A stretch of DNA of 64,000 nt from the NCBI RefSeq assembly GCF_026262505.1, contig NC_067206.1:9048268-9112267 (forward strand), written 5' to 3'. Source of the DNA: Trichomonas vaginalis G3 (Eukaryota > Parabasalia > Trichomonadida > Trichomonadidae). Position numbers and translations under genes: made by a program. The notes beneath the pieces are model-generated. The model saw nothing but the letters and a program-made list of their open reading frames with translations. It was not told the DNA's origin and searched no databases. Below, piece by piece: positions 27,975 to 40,149 of this stretch. The number at the start of each line of letters is the position of its first letter. Within the stretch, counting starts at the first letter, position 1.

Positions 27975-29190
27975 TAAATAAATATACATATATAAATATA
28001 TACATATATACATATATAAATATATACATATATAAATATATACATATATAAATATATACATATATAAATATATACATATATAAATATATACATATATAAA
28101 TATATACATATATAAATATATACATATATAAATATATACATATATAAATATATACATATATAAATATATACATATATAAATATATACATATATAAATAAT
28201 ACATATATAAATATATACATATATATAAATATACATATATAAATATATACATATATAAATATATACATATATAAATATATACATATATAAATATATACAT
28301 ATATAAATATATACATATATAATATATACATATATAAATATATACATATATAAATATATACATATATACATATATAAATATATACATATATAAATATATA
28401 CATATATAAATATATACATATATAAATATATACATATATAAATATATACATATATAAATATATACATATATAAATATATACATATATAAATATATACATA
28501 TATAAATATATACATATATAAATATATACATATATAAATATATACATATATAAATATACATATATAAATATATACATATATAAATATATACATATATAAA
28601 TATATACATATATAAATATATACATATATAAATATATACATATATAATATATACATATATAAATATACATATATAAATATATACATATATAAATATATAC
28701 ATATATAAATATATACATATATAAATATATACATATATAAATATATACATATATAAATATATACATATATAAATATATACATATATAAATATATACATAT
28801 ATAAATATATACATATATAATATATACATATATAAATATATACATATATAAATATATACATATATAAATATATACATATATAAATATATACATATATAAA
28901 TATATACATATATAAATATATACATATATAAATATATACATATATAAATATATACATATATAAATATATACATATATAAATATATACATATATAAATATA
29001 TACATATATAAATATATACATATATAAATATATACATATATAAATATATACATATATAAATATATACATATATAAATATATACATATATAAATATATACA
29101 TATATAAATATACATATATAAATATATTTATATATATAAATATATTTATATATATAAATATATTTATATATATAAATATATAAATAACAA
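27975..29190 (+). repeat. 16-bp AT microsatellite (CATATATAAATATATA) in X1
   Basis: About 1.2 kb of a 16-bp unit with occasional shorter or longer units. The long tyrosine/isoleucine ORFs across it on the reverse strand are by-products, since the unit has no stop in those frames. Confidence 0.9.
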
Positions 29191-29260
29191 AATACAATCA
29201 AAAAATAGTGTTTGGAAATTTAAGGTTAAGTGTCACTTTTTCGTAAATTCTACCACACTC

Positions 29261-29340
29261 ATTTATATTCTACTGAACCTTTACTATTAACTCCTGAAAT
29301 ACCTGTGACATTAGCTATTTTTGACTCAATGTACAAACAA
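29261..29340. repeat. 80-bp direct repeat, right of X1
   Basis: Exact copy of 26868-26947; see X1. Confidence 0.85.
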
Positions 29341-29818
29341 TTACCATAACATACGTATGGAACAGATTTCATCTCAATCGTTTTGTCAACACTTTTCAAA
29401 GGAAATGTCATATGGTATGCTCCCAAAAGAAGTTGTACTCTATGACTCATTCTTGGTATCTTAAACTCCTTCGCATAACTGAACTTCAAAACTCCTGCAA
29501 TAAGTTTAACATTCATTAAGTTTTCTTCGTTATCCTTGTTTATTGTAGTATTTATGAGAGCATTTAACACTCCAGCTAATGTTTCCATCTTATATTCTAC
29601 ATTATTGTGAAATCTTATTTCATGCTTCTTTCCATCTATTTCAAGCTCCATGAAATCTGTTTCATCTGTTATAACGAATGAAGCGATAGTATTGAAGTCA
29701 ACCATTCTGAATGCAAGCGCCTCATTCTGTAGACCTAAGTTTGTTTGTAGCTTTACTGTCCCGTATTCGTTTGGGTCTGTACTTTGCAAATAGAACAACA
29801 TTTTATTCTCATTAAAAT

Positions 29819-32301
29819 ATGAGTATAGCTGCATATGCGTATGAAGCTGACAGAGCTAAACGTTTATATTTTGGTCAATACTCTCTCACACTTACTGACA
29901 AATATATTGTTATCAGTGATGGAAATACCGAGAAATACATAACATGGAAGGACTATGAAAAGTTTGACCCTATTTTAACTCCATGTACTATGCCATTCAT
30001 TGTAAATGGTGAAGTTGTCATGAAGAACGACACAACAGTATATAAGTCTGTATATGAAGCGTTAGAATATATGTTGAATTATAATCCCGAAAGATTTGAC
30101 CCAAGCACTACACCATGTGCAATGCCTTTTATTAAGGATGGTGAAATCGTAAGAGTTCCGGATTCAACGGTTTACACAGCTGTTCAAAACAGTTTACAAA
30201 ACATTTTAGCGAATATCTTTAATTCAGAAACTACAGAAATAAAATTACCATATATAACAGATGCTAAAGAAATTAAATCAAAAACGACAACATTATTTAC
30301 GTCACTTAATGATTTAATGACTTATATCATTAATATTCCTGCACCAACTACAGCATTTGATCCAAACTCGACGGTTTGCAGTGTACCTTTCATAAATGAC
30401 AGTTCATTAATTACTTTAAGGGATTCGACAGTAAATGAATCATTAAAGGCGTCATTAATGAAAATCATTGATTTTAATTCATTCACGAATACATATAATT
30501 CATTCATTAATGTTTCATATGCTTCTAAAGAAGGTGAGCCAAAAACTATCAATAAAGCGGTGTATGAAATAAAAGCATCAACGACGAAATTGAATTCGTT
30601 AACTTTTGACGGTGATAGTTTCGTTAATGACATAACATCGGGGAAAACAATTTTAACGAAAGAATACTTAAAATCTCATGTTAGTGAGTTCGTTGAAATT
30701 GAAAAAGAAGGTGGAATTAAGTTCGATCCACTGAATTTCATTTTCAGCTTAGCGAATGCGGGTGTTAGTTTCGCTGAATGGACAACTATACAGAGTGAAA
30801 TAAATGCAATATGGACGTTTTTGGGGTCAAAAGCGGGAATGGGTGAGCTTGTAAATGCTGCAAGAACATTAGGTGAAACAGGAAATTTTGTAGATGGTTT
30901 TAAAAGACTTGTTTCAAATGTTTTAACAAACACAAAGAAATTATTTAGATATACCATACATAACGGTCAGATTTTCGAACAGATAGCAACAAACCCTCCG
31001 GTTATGGCTGCGTTGATGATGGTTAGAGATATAAAACCACGTAACGACGGGAACGAAGAACATGAACAACAGGATACTGGTCGGGTTATTCGAGACATTA
31101 AAAACGTGTATCCTGAAGTTATTGATTTATTTAGAGGAGTTAATGATTCAATTTCAAAACATTCTATAACCCTCGATGAAGAGAATAAATTAACAGATTA
31201 TATATTCGTCATTATTGCAGAATTAATGAAGAGAATAAATGAAAAAGGAATTGGTGATATCATTAATGTCAGCGATGTAATGATGAAAAGAAATTTTGAC
31301 TCATTATTTACAAAACCGAAAACAGAATATAGTCTTTATGACGTAATTACCGAATTAATGAAAAAGATTAATGATAATAAGAGTTCTGGCGGAAGAGTTG
31401 AATTAGAAGTGAATGATGTTAATGAGAAATTAGCCGAAAAAGCAGACAAAAATGAGCTTTTAGCTCTGAGTGATAAAGTCAAGAACCACGTTCATTATAT
31501 AACTTCAGACGAACAGATTATAACGGACTACCATGGATATTTAACACGAAGTGATGAAGTGAAGACGGAAGACCCCAATGAAAGAAGATATAAATACATT
31601 CGTGCTAAAGGTTATGACATAAGCTGTACTGTACAGTATGACAGGGGTAAAGCACCAGAAGCATTTAGTTATAACGATGAAATTTATGCCTCTACTTTCT
31701 CTGTTAAAGGTGTATTAGTTGAACCAAGATTTACTTTGAGAGTTAAGTCAAAAATAACGTTTGAAGATGCTATTAAAAGTAAAGCTGACAAAGTTGAACT
31801 CGAAGCAATGAACAAAGTTTTGAAATTTCATAAACACAACATCTCCGATATAAATGAACTTCAAGCTACATTAGACAGTAAAGCCGACAAGAACCATACA
31901 CATAAATCCTTCACTACTGTTAGAGCAGACGACATAATATTGAACTATACCCTTGGTTCAAGTGCACCTTTAGAGAATCCAAGTACAAGCGTAAAAGATA
32001 CACTAAACAATTTAGATAACAGTTGCAGGAATATTGAAGGTCATGCCAGAAACTTTGAAGCACATGAACTACCAGCAATGTTAGATAAGAAAGCCGACAA
32101 AACTTATGTAGATGAAAATTATGCAAAGAAGTCGGAAGTAAATGCTGCGCTTAATGGAAAAGCCGATAAAGAGCACGTGCATGAAGAATTTCAAACAATC
32201 AAGATTAAAGAAATTAAGGCATGCATCGAAATAGTAACAAAAACAGGAAGAGACGGTGCAACTGTACAAGAACAAAGAATTTATCCTCCTACTTTTCCTA
32301 A
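29819..32301 (+). CDS. Long fibre-like protein (M3), 3' end meets X3
   Basis: About 827 residues up to the X3 junction. The N-terminal third has at least three repeats of a ~45-residue unit FDP-x(2)-T-x-C-x-MPFI...DSTV-x(4)-SL (near residues 48, 92 and 180). The C-terminal third has collagen-free fibre repeats of the type LDSKADKNHTHK (K-A-D-K then H-x-H), as in phage tail fibres and in the M2 fibre. It would form a trimeric receptor-binding fibre. The open frame runs a few codons into X3, so the natural end is not visible here. Confidence 0.65.
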
Positions 32302-32505
32302 GAAAAAACCAGAATTTTCGAAAAAGTGACACCAACTATTAAAGTTATTTTATTACTAGATTTATTTACAAATTATAAGATAATATCATTAACCGAATAT
32401 ATTTTTAATATAAATAAAAAACTTTTTTTATACAAAAAATTACAATCAATCGATAAATATTATAAAACATTTATTCCAAAAAGATTAAGTAATAGGTGGG
32501 ATCCT

Positions 32506-32584
32506 GCATATAATATAATTTTATGTCATAAAGTTTACAAATTTTAGATGGACCACAGTGAGAATGTGAGTGGTTAATTTAAAG
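32506..32584. repeat. 79-bp direct repeat, left of X2
   Basis: Identical to 58573-58651. It is P-block sequence of X3 present on both sides of X2. Confidence 0.8.
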
Positions 32585-32659
32585 GAGTGTGGTAGAATTT
32601 ACGAAAAAGTGACACTTAACCTTAAATTTCCAAACACTATTTTTTGATTGTATTTTGTT

Positions 32660-32955
32660 ATTTATATATTTATATATATGTATATTTATATATATGTATA
32701 TTTATATATATGTATATTTATATATATGTATATTTATATATATGTATATTTATATATATGTATATTTATATATATGTATATTTATATATGTATATATTTA
32801 TATATGTATATATTTATATATGTATATATTTATATATGTATATATTTATATATATGTATATTTATATATGTATATATTTATATATGTATATATTTATATA
32901 TGTATATATTTATATATGTATATATTTATATATGTATATATTTATATATGAATAA
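32660..32955 (-). repeat. AT microsatellite of X2
   Basis: Mixed 14/16-bp TATATG-TATATTTA units on the reverse orientation relative to X1; no gene. Confidence 0.9.
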
Positions 32956-32999
32956 ATAATACATCAAACTAGTTTTAGAGTTGATAGTAAGAAGCGAAG

Positions 33000-33720
33000 A
33001 ACAGTACCAGTAAGATACAGCAGTAGTAGCTGCTTCATGCTGCATTGAGTATCGTTGAATAATTTGAAGTAGTGGTTTTTGAAATCAGCACCCCTATGAG
33101 AGCGCTGGCGACCGAAACACCACTAGTAAGATTGTGTATTAGAAACTGCTTCATGCTGTGTTGAGTAAGCTTCGATGTCTTTGTAGGATAGCTTTCTGAG
33201 AGCGAAACAAGATAGTGTTGAAAAAAAAATTTTGAAAATCTGAGAGACTGTGCAAGAGCCAACGACCAAAACACTACCAGTAAGATACAGCAGTAGTAGC
33301 TGCTTCATGCTGCATTGAGTATTGTTGAATAATTTGAAGTAGTGGTTTTTGAAATCAGCACCCCTATGAGAGCGCTGGCGACCGAAACACCACTAGTAAG
33401 ATTGTGTATTAGAAACTGCTTCATGCTGTGTTGAGTAAGCTTCGATGTCTTTGTAGGATAGCTTTCTGAGAGCGAAACAAGATAGTGTTGAAAAAAAAAT
33501 TTTGAAAATCTGAGAGACTGTGCAAGAGCCAACGACCAAAACACTACCAGTAAGATACAGCAGTAGTAGCTGCTTCATGCTGCATTGAGTATTGTTGAAT
33601 AATTTGAAGTAGTGGTTTTTGAAATCAGCACCCCTATGAGAGCGCTGGCGACCGAAACACCACTAGTAAGATTGTGTATTAGAAACTGCTTCATGCTGTG
33701 TTGAGTAAGCTTCGATTTCT
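33000..33720 (-). repeat. 268-bp satellite units in X2
   Basis: About 2.7 units in reverse orientation, nearly identical to those of X1. Confidence 0.85.
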
Positions 33721-33904
33721 TTATCAGACCACCTTTAAATTAACCACTCACATTCTCACTGTGGTCCATCTAAAATTTGTAAACTTTATGACATAAAATT
33801 ATATTATATGCAGGATCCCACCTATTACTTAATCTTTTTGGAATAAATGTTTTATAATATTTATCGATTGATTGTAATTTTTTGTATAAAAAAAGTTTTT
33901 TATT

Positions 33905-33910
33905 TATATT
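33905..33910. repeat. Target duplication TATATT, left of M2
   Basis: TATATT here and at 58462-58467; the uninterrupted site is visible in X3 near 32408-32418 (complement). Six bases is the usual length for Polinton integrases. Confidence 0.75.
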
Positions 33911-33930
33911 AAAAAAAAAAAAAAAAAAAA

Positions 33931-33993
33931 GGTAGTGGGGCTTCCAGGCACTTCGTGCCTTCTAGCCCTGAAGATGTTTAGTATAAATGAAGT
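33931..33993. repeat. M2 left terminal inverted repeat (63 bp)
   Basis: Matches the complement of 58373-58435 and contains the hairpin AGGCAC-TTC-GTGCCT flanked by outer arms GGGCT/AGCCC. A20 lies outside it. Confidence 0.9.
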
Positions 33994-34956
33994 TCTTATA
34001 TATACGGGTCTTCCAGGAGCTTTTCACAAATTATATATGTTTTCATGTTTTGTCATGATTTCATCGTAAATGTTTTGTCAAGACTTCTTCTTCGTAAATG
34101 TTTTGTCAAGACTTCTTCGTAAATGTTTTGTCAAGACTTCTTCGTAAATGTTTTGTCAAGACTTCTTCGTAAATGTTTTGTCAAGACTTCTTCGTAAATG
34201 TTTTGTCAAGACTTCTTCGTAAATGTTTTGTCAAGACTTCTTCGTAAATGTTTTGTCAAACATGAACGTAAATGTTTTGTCAAGACTTCTTCGTAAAATC
34301 AGACAAAAATATATTTTAGGGTAGAAGGGTAGATTTCACCTCTTTTCTACCCTCATTTCTACCCTCTTGAATTTTCATGAATTTTACACCAAAAATATAT
34401 TTTAGGTGAAGAGGTGAGATTTCACCTGTTTTTTCACCTAATTTTTCACCCTCTTGAATTTTCATGAAATTTACACCAAAAATATATTTTAGGGTAGAAG
34501 GGTAGATTTCACCTGTTTTCTACCCTCTTTTCTACCCTCTTGAATTTTCATGAAATTTACACCAAAAATATACTACTAGGGTCATTTACGAAGAAATCTC
34601 AACAAAGTCTTTACGATGAAATCTTGACAAAACATAGACAAGAAAGTTCATGAGAAATTAGATGAAGAAGTCTTAACAAAGTCTTTACGAAGAAATTCAT
34701 GAAAATTCAAGAGGTGAGAAATGAGGTGAAAAAAGAGGTGAAATCTCACCTCTTCACCTAAAATATATTTTTGGTGTAAATTTCATGAAAATTCAAGAGG
34801 GTAGAAAAGAGGGTAGAAAACAGGTGAAATCTACCCTTCTACCCTAAAATATATTTTTGGGTCATTTACACTCATTTACGAAGAAATTTCAACAAAGTCT
34901 TTACGAAGAAGTCACAATAAACATCTGTCAAAAGCCGCTTTTTAACTTCACTTAAA
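33994..34956. repeat. Subterminal repeats, left end of M2
   Basis: No gene. Nine or so tandem copies of a ~25-bp word, CTTCTTCGTAAATGTTTTGT (about 34050-34300), are followed by at least five hairpin arrays of GGTAGA and GGTGA types (about 34317, 34400, 34490, 34712, 34795) separated by TTGAATTTTCATGAAATTTACACC or its complement. Confidence 0.75.
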
Positions 34957-36450
34957 ATGCCACGTAAGCTACGTAAGAATATACGTAAGAGGAAGAGAGC
35001 ATTGAAACATCCAATAGTAAGACTGACACCACAACAACAGTTGCAACAACAAATGCTGAATGACCCCACTATGTTGCAACAAATGTCAAGCAATCCTATG
35101 CTTTTAAACCGAGTTATAGGTGCACAGAGTGGAGGTTTAAGAGCGGCACTTTTAGCGAAAATGGCAGGCTATGGTGGAGCTGCAGACGGAACAGCCTATA
35201 ACCCTCAAAGTCAAATGAATTTGAGTTCACTCAAAAATCAAATAACAGATGTCAAAAAGTCAAACATAGACATACAGAAACAAATAAGTGAAAACGAAAA
35301 GAAACTAGAATATGACAGACACACAAAGAAACTCAATGAGTTAAACGTAGAGAAAAAGAAGAAAGAAGAACAACTGAAAGAACTAAGTACAGAGGAATAT
35401 GCGAAAAAAGTGTCAGAAAAAGCAGCAGAAGTAGCAAAAATGGAACAAGATGTTATAAAATTTGAAAAAACCATACTACTCGATATAAAGTACTGAAAGA
35501 TGAAGAAATAAAACAAAAAGCCCTGAAGACATATATGGATAGCGATGAGTATAAAAAGAAGTTGAAGCAAATGTAAAGGCAGAAAAACTTTTACAGTTGC
35601 AAAACCAAACCGTACAGTATGAAAACTTAGCACAAGAAAGTAAAAATAACGACGCAGCCATGCAAAAGGCAATGAAAAGCGCAGAATATATAAAAGCTAA
35701 TAATGACTGGTTAGATGCCCAAGCCAACGCTAAAGCAGCCCAACTCATAGGGTCAATAAGGACAAAAATACAAGCGGATGAAGACAGTTCAAATGAAGCT
35801 TTAATGAAGGCTGACTTTAAGAACGCCTTCGAAGCTCTTCATAGTAAGGTGAAACTAGTGAACGACTTCTCATCTGGAAAGAAACTGAAGTCTGAAGGTT
35901 TCGACAAAGAGTTAAAAGAAGTAGCACAAAATATGACGAAAATAACAGATGCAGCAACGAGACAGGCAGTTCAAAGTGCCTATGACGCCGTTAGAGCAAC
36001 TGTTGTGAAAAGTCAAGAAAAAGAGTTAAACAGACCAAAACAGACCTAGTAAATGCTTTCTTAAAAACGAAAAGTCAGGTAGGACATTACGCTGCAGATG
36101 GAACATATGTGCCAGCTGGTGGAACTTATATACCACCAAACCCTCCAAGAGAAGCACCTGCACCAGGACTACCTAAAACATTTACATCGTCACATGGACA
36201 CAGACACAGGCATGCACCAAAACCAACACAACAACCAACACAACAACCAGCACAACAACCACCTCCACAACCAGCACAACAACCAACACAACAACCAGCA
36301 CAGCAACCAACAGTTCAAAACCCTGCACAACAACAACCACAAACAGAGCAAGGACATAAAAGAAGTAGAGAACAAGGAAACCAAGAATTCTTAAAAATGC
36401 TTAAAGAAGAGTGTGGTTTCCCAGATACTGTTGACTTTAGTGACAGATAA
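34957..36450 (+). pseudogene. Coiled-coil core-like protein with R-rich front (M2)
   Basis: Counterpart of M1 18243-19658: front MPRKLRKNIRKRKRALKHP, long coiled coil, then a low-complexity linker of P-Q-Q repeats (QPTQQPAQQP) and an end KRSREQGNQEFLKMLKEECG. Broken, with about two breaks. First gene inside the left end, read toward the capsid gene. Confidence 0.6.
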
Positions 36451-38181
36451 AGAAGCTATTGGAAAGTTCAAGGATGGAAATACTGACCCGAACCTATTTA
36501 GCTTTATGGCTCAGCACCAAAACGGATATAATCTCAAACCTGGAAAATACAAGCTCGCTAAGGGATATGATTTAATAGCATATCATCCAAATGACATGGA
36601 TGAATTTACTCCGAGATATTTGATGTCAGAGCTAAATGACAATTCAACTTTCGTCATGAAACGCGTAAAAAATAGAGACGGAACGAAAGAACAAAAGCTT
36701 ATGAATGCGGATGACGTAGATAGGGAAATTGTTGAAAACGGTCTCGGAATATATGAAATGCCAGCAGATGAGGTACAAGAAACTCCACAGGAAGAAGTTC
36801 AGATACAACCAGACATGGAAGAAATAGTTCAGCAACAACAGCTAGAAGAGCCTGAAGGAAACGAAACAAGTCCTTCCTTTGAAACTAACTTCACAGAACT
36901 AGATGAAGATTTGGAACAGCCGAAAAATCTTGACCCTCAACAAGAGTATGCGGAGAATATGGAATATTTCCAAGAGTCTAAAAAAAATTCGGCTGACATA
37001 GTAGAAGAATATCGAAAAATGTTTGCCGACATACAAAAGACTCCAAACATCAGATGAAAAATCCAGCATAGAATGGAAGAACTGAAAAAAAATGTACACA
37101 AATACAACAACCCTTTTTACTTACGAGCATTTAACGTTCAATCTTCGGATGAACTCGGTGAAGATAAAAGGTTAAATTTCAAGAAAACATATAGAAATGA
37201 AACATTGTTTAAAGTTCATTCAGAACCTAACCAAGATGGAAACAAACCTACTTTTGTTTCTGCAGACGATGGAACTACAATGAGATGGGGTCATAAAGCT
37301 AACCCGGATAGGTGGTTCATAAACTTACAACCACAATTCCAAGAAGTTGTAGACGCAAATGGAAGTCAATGGTGAACAAGATATAGCTGGTATTTTAAGC
37401 GCGGCTTTAATGCCATTGAAAGATATGAAACATGCAGATATTTTGGACCAGTATGAAATGAACATGGCTGATGGAAATATAACACCTGACGTTCTAAAAC
37501 ATTTATCTCAAAGAACTACACAGAACCATAGAGATGGTATATTTGGTGAAGAGTTTAGAAAGAAAGTTAGGGAGAGCGAAGGAAGAGAACCTATTGTACA
37601 TGACCTTGCAAACGAAAGTTTACAAAATGTCATAAAAACTTACTTTGCAGACAATGAACCGAGAAGGGATGAATATTTAAGAAAACTCAAATGGACAGTA
37701 CCAAATGAAATGTTAGTATTGAAAAACATGTTCCTTGACAAAATAAAAACCAACTACAGAAATAAACGACGCAAGACTGAAAGATTGGGTAAAAGCTTTC
37801 CCATTCACAAAAGATATTGTTGGTAACATGGAAAGAAAACCAGAATGGCTACAAAAACATATATTTGGAAACGAGCATATTCCATATGGACAGGCACTGT
37901 TTGAAGAGCTTGAACCGGAAACTCAGGAAAGAGTCATGCAAACAATACGCGAAGACTCAAATACAGACTATGACAAACTCTTTCTAGGATATAGGTTACC
38001 TGAGATGGGCGACCAGAGCCAAAAGGCAAAAAGGACATGGGAAATTTGCAACATACTAGATGAACATAATGCAAAGATGCAACAACTTCAAGCAGAGGGC
38101 AATGAAGGAAAAAGAAGAGTTAAAAACTCAGTCAGGAAGAAAGTAAAGCTTGGTCCACGTGGGTTCTATTATGACATATAA
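36413..38181 (+). pseudogene. Long acidic structural protein region (M2)
   Basis: Counterpart of M1 16418-18189: GKYKLAKGYDLIAYHPND, an E/Q-rich stretch, TTMRWGHKANPDRWF and a basic end. It lies immediately before the capsid gene. Broken, with about three breaks. No family recognised. Confidence 0.5.
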
Positions 38182-38213
38182 ATCCAACTATTCTATATTT
38201 TTACTCATATGAA

Positions 38214-39818
38214 ATGTACGCCGCTCAGAATATAACGCCAACAGTTTTGGATGCTATGAATGGAAATGTTTCCGAATGGTATAACGAATGCGACAATGCC
38301 ATTAGAAGGTCAGAAATAGTTCCTGGAACTTACGAATATACAACTGCTGTTTCTTATGGAAACGTAGGTGAGTTTGGAGAAGGTTCTTCAACAACAGTAG
38401 ATATTGCTTGCGACAGGTTTCATATAATTTCTATTGACAACTCTTTCTTATACGTGGAACAAGACATTGAAATAAAACCTTCTGCCAAGTTGTCTGACAA
38501 GAAAGGTTGCAATGGAATTTTCTATGTCGGATACCAATATGCTCCAGAAGTTTTCATGGGATATAAGATATATTCTAACTCTGACTTAGTTCAAACAGTA
38601 ACATGGGCAAACTATGAATGGTTCGCTTTGAGAAACTCAGTACAACCACAAGCTAGAGAACAAACAGACCAGTATGCAACTATTGAGAAAATAAGAAGAC
38701 TTGACCCTAACGTTCCAGGAGTTTATGTTAACCTTTCTGGACAAAATGCAGCAGCAGTAACCAAAGTAAAATTGAAACTTAGAGTTCCTTTGTCATCTTT
38801 CCTCATCTTCAGGTTTTTAAGATACTTGCCAAACTGGGCAGGAAAATTTCTATCGAACTTACTCCAAGCAAAAATAACTTAGTCATTGCACCAACACAAG
38901 ACCCATTCACTCTTACAGAAGTAGTGGGAACAAATAAATGTCATTCGCCGACTTTTGCAAAACAAAGTTGACTTAGACTTTGGTTTCTCAAACCTCAACA
39001 CTGAAGTAAACTATTATTTCAATGCTGCTGGAGATGCTTGGGACCCAGTTAAGTTCACATGCGAAAAGTTTGAATGCAAGAGAATAGAAAGCAGACTTGC
39101 AGTCTATATGTTGGACCCAGATATTTCAAATGCTTTAGCTGCCAAATATATTGCAGTTCCACTTATGTTCCCTATACACCAAATATCTGTCAAAGACTTT
39201 GCAGGTGAAGTTGGAAACCAAAGTGCTGACCCAGGTGCAAGAACAGATATTGCTTTAACAACTGCAATGAAACATGCAGATACTATGTTTGTACTGTTCA
39301 GACGAACTATAAATGACTATTCTTGTTTCTACAACCCCGGTATTAAATATCATATAAACATAGATGGCAAATATTATCCAAGAGAAGAATATTCTACAGT
39401 TGAGGATATGAGGTCATACAACTTGACATTAGATGCTATGAACTTTAACAACAACTTCACAACAACCATTAACCCTGAAATGCAAAGTTCTATTATGCCA
39501 TATGTGAAAGTATGGACCCATACAGGAGCTCAAAACACTCAATATACAAATGGAGACCGTTCAAACTTTTGGCTTGGCATTCCATTTGCTGACTCAGAAG
39601 ACTTTATGGGTGGTATTTCAACTGTTGGTACTGTACAAATACAATATACTGGTGACAGAGACGGTCCAGATGAACTGAGAGCAAAGAAGTTTACAAAACC
39701 AATAGCACTTTTCACGGAAGATGCTCTTTTGAAGATTCGTTCGATGAAACCTGCTGGGGCTCCTCAGATTGGCATAACGACAGCTTCCATCGAGCAGATT
39801 TTGGCAGCAGGTCAGTAA
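38214..39818 (+). pseudogene. Double-jelly-roll major capsid protein (M2)
   Basis: Counterpart of M1 14778-16385, with the same marks (NSFLYVEQD, VPLSSFLIFRFLRYLP, DRSNFWLGIPFADSEDF). The leader ACTCATATGAA precedes MYAAQNITPT. It seems to have one or two breaks. The end lies antisense over the next gene by about 107 bases. Confidence 0.75.
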
Positions 39819-40131
39819 GTTGTTCTTGAACTGACTTCTCTCCGTCAAATATTGACAGTACGCCAGTTTTGACGTAGTATTGTATTATAAACTTACCTTT
39901 AGAAATATCGGTCAGTTTTGTTGTTATATTTTTGTCTGCTTCAAGAACTTTCACCATCTCGGTTATACCAACTTTCTTTGCTTTATGAAAATATTTTGGT
40001 TCAGCAAAGACTGCTATTCTATAACATTTACCATTGTTTGTATAAAGAACTATTCTGTCAATGTATTTGTATTGTTTGTGTGTGTAAACTTTGTTTTGCT
40101 TCAATTCGAAGAGATACTCAAATACGTCCAT
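39712..40131 (-). CDS. 139-residue protein overlapping the capsid gene end (M2)
   Basis: Counterpart of M1 14465. MDVFEYLFELKQNKVY start; YKYIDRIVLYTNNGKCYRI. Its last ~35 codons are the antisense strand of the capsid gene end, so one of the two ends constrains the other. Confidence 0.55.
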   Translation of the reverse strand: MDVFEYLFELKQNKVYTHKQYKYIDRIVLYTNNGKCYRIAVFAEPKYFHKAKKVGITEMVKVLEADKNITTKLTDISKGKFIIQYYVKTGVLSIFDGEKSVQEQLTDLLPKSARWKLSLCQSEEPQQVSSNESSKEHLP

Positions 40132-40149
40132 CTTTTTATTCTAAGTAAA

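Larger units (their letters stand above)
26948..29260 (+). mobile_element. X1: family X element (2,313 bp)
   Basis: The ends are GAAAAAACCAGAATTTTCG at the left and the complement of GAGTGTGGTAGAATTTACG at the right. After these both ends continue CGAAAAAGTGACAC, giving imperfect inverted repeats of about 30 bp. Order inside: a ~290-bp unique block (P block), 2.3 units of a 268-bp satellite, a ~70-bp remnant of an ORF tail, a 16-bp AT microsatellite, and the right end. No transposase is seen, so it is non-autonomous. Flanked by an exact 80-bp direct repeat. Confidence 0.75.
26632..29801 (-). pseudogene. Penton-like minor capsid protein interrupted by X1 (M3)
   Basis: The front part (29261-29801) reads MLFYLQSTDPNEYGTV, and the back part (26632-26947) reads FRLVDFQGEPVELKAPV then MTVEVDFLEN, the LVD-x(5)-PV-L pattern also seen in the type A penton-like protein. 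X1 is inserted between the two parts and an 80-bp piece of the gene is present on both sides. Divergent from the fibre gene with 17 bp between starts. Confidence 0.65.
22094..32301. mobile_element. M3: type B Polinton, left part, carrying X1
   Basis: Starts with AGTTAGTAT, the usual AG start of Polinton ends, and matches M4 at 62533. Visible genes: VI/X-like core protein, a distant 286-type protein, packaging ATPase, CCG-motif protein, penton-like protein, and a long fibre. The order and families match type A only in part, so it is a separate lineage. X1 (26948-29260) is inserted in the penton-like gene. At 32302 another X copy (X3) begins, and the rest of M3 is expected beyond the window. 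A few breaks are present. It is older than X1, X3 and everything nested in X3. Confidence 0.8.

Noticed and set aside
27897-29201. Long ORFs of 380-434 residues made of Y, I, M, F and C
   Set aside because: They run through an AT microsatellite whose unit lacks stops in all three reverse frames; no protein-like composition.
26868-29340. 80-bp repeats around X1 as an older tandem duplication in M3
   Set aside because: The same length recurs at X2 and X4 in unrelated targets, each ending exactly at the X tips, so a common insertion cause is more likely; still open to test.
34050-34300. Possible CRISPR array in the 25-bp repeats
   Set aside because: Units are directly adjacent without unique spacers, and the setting is a eukaryotic element.
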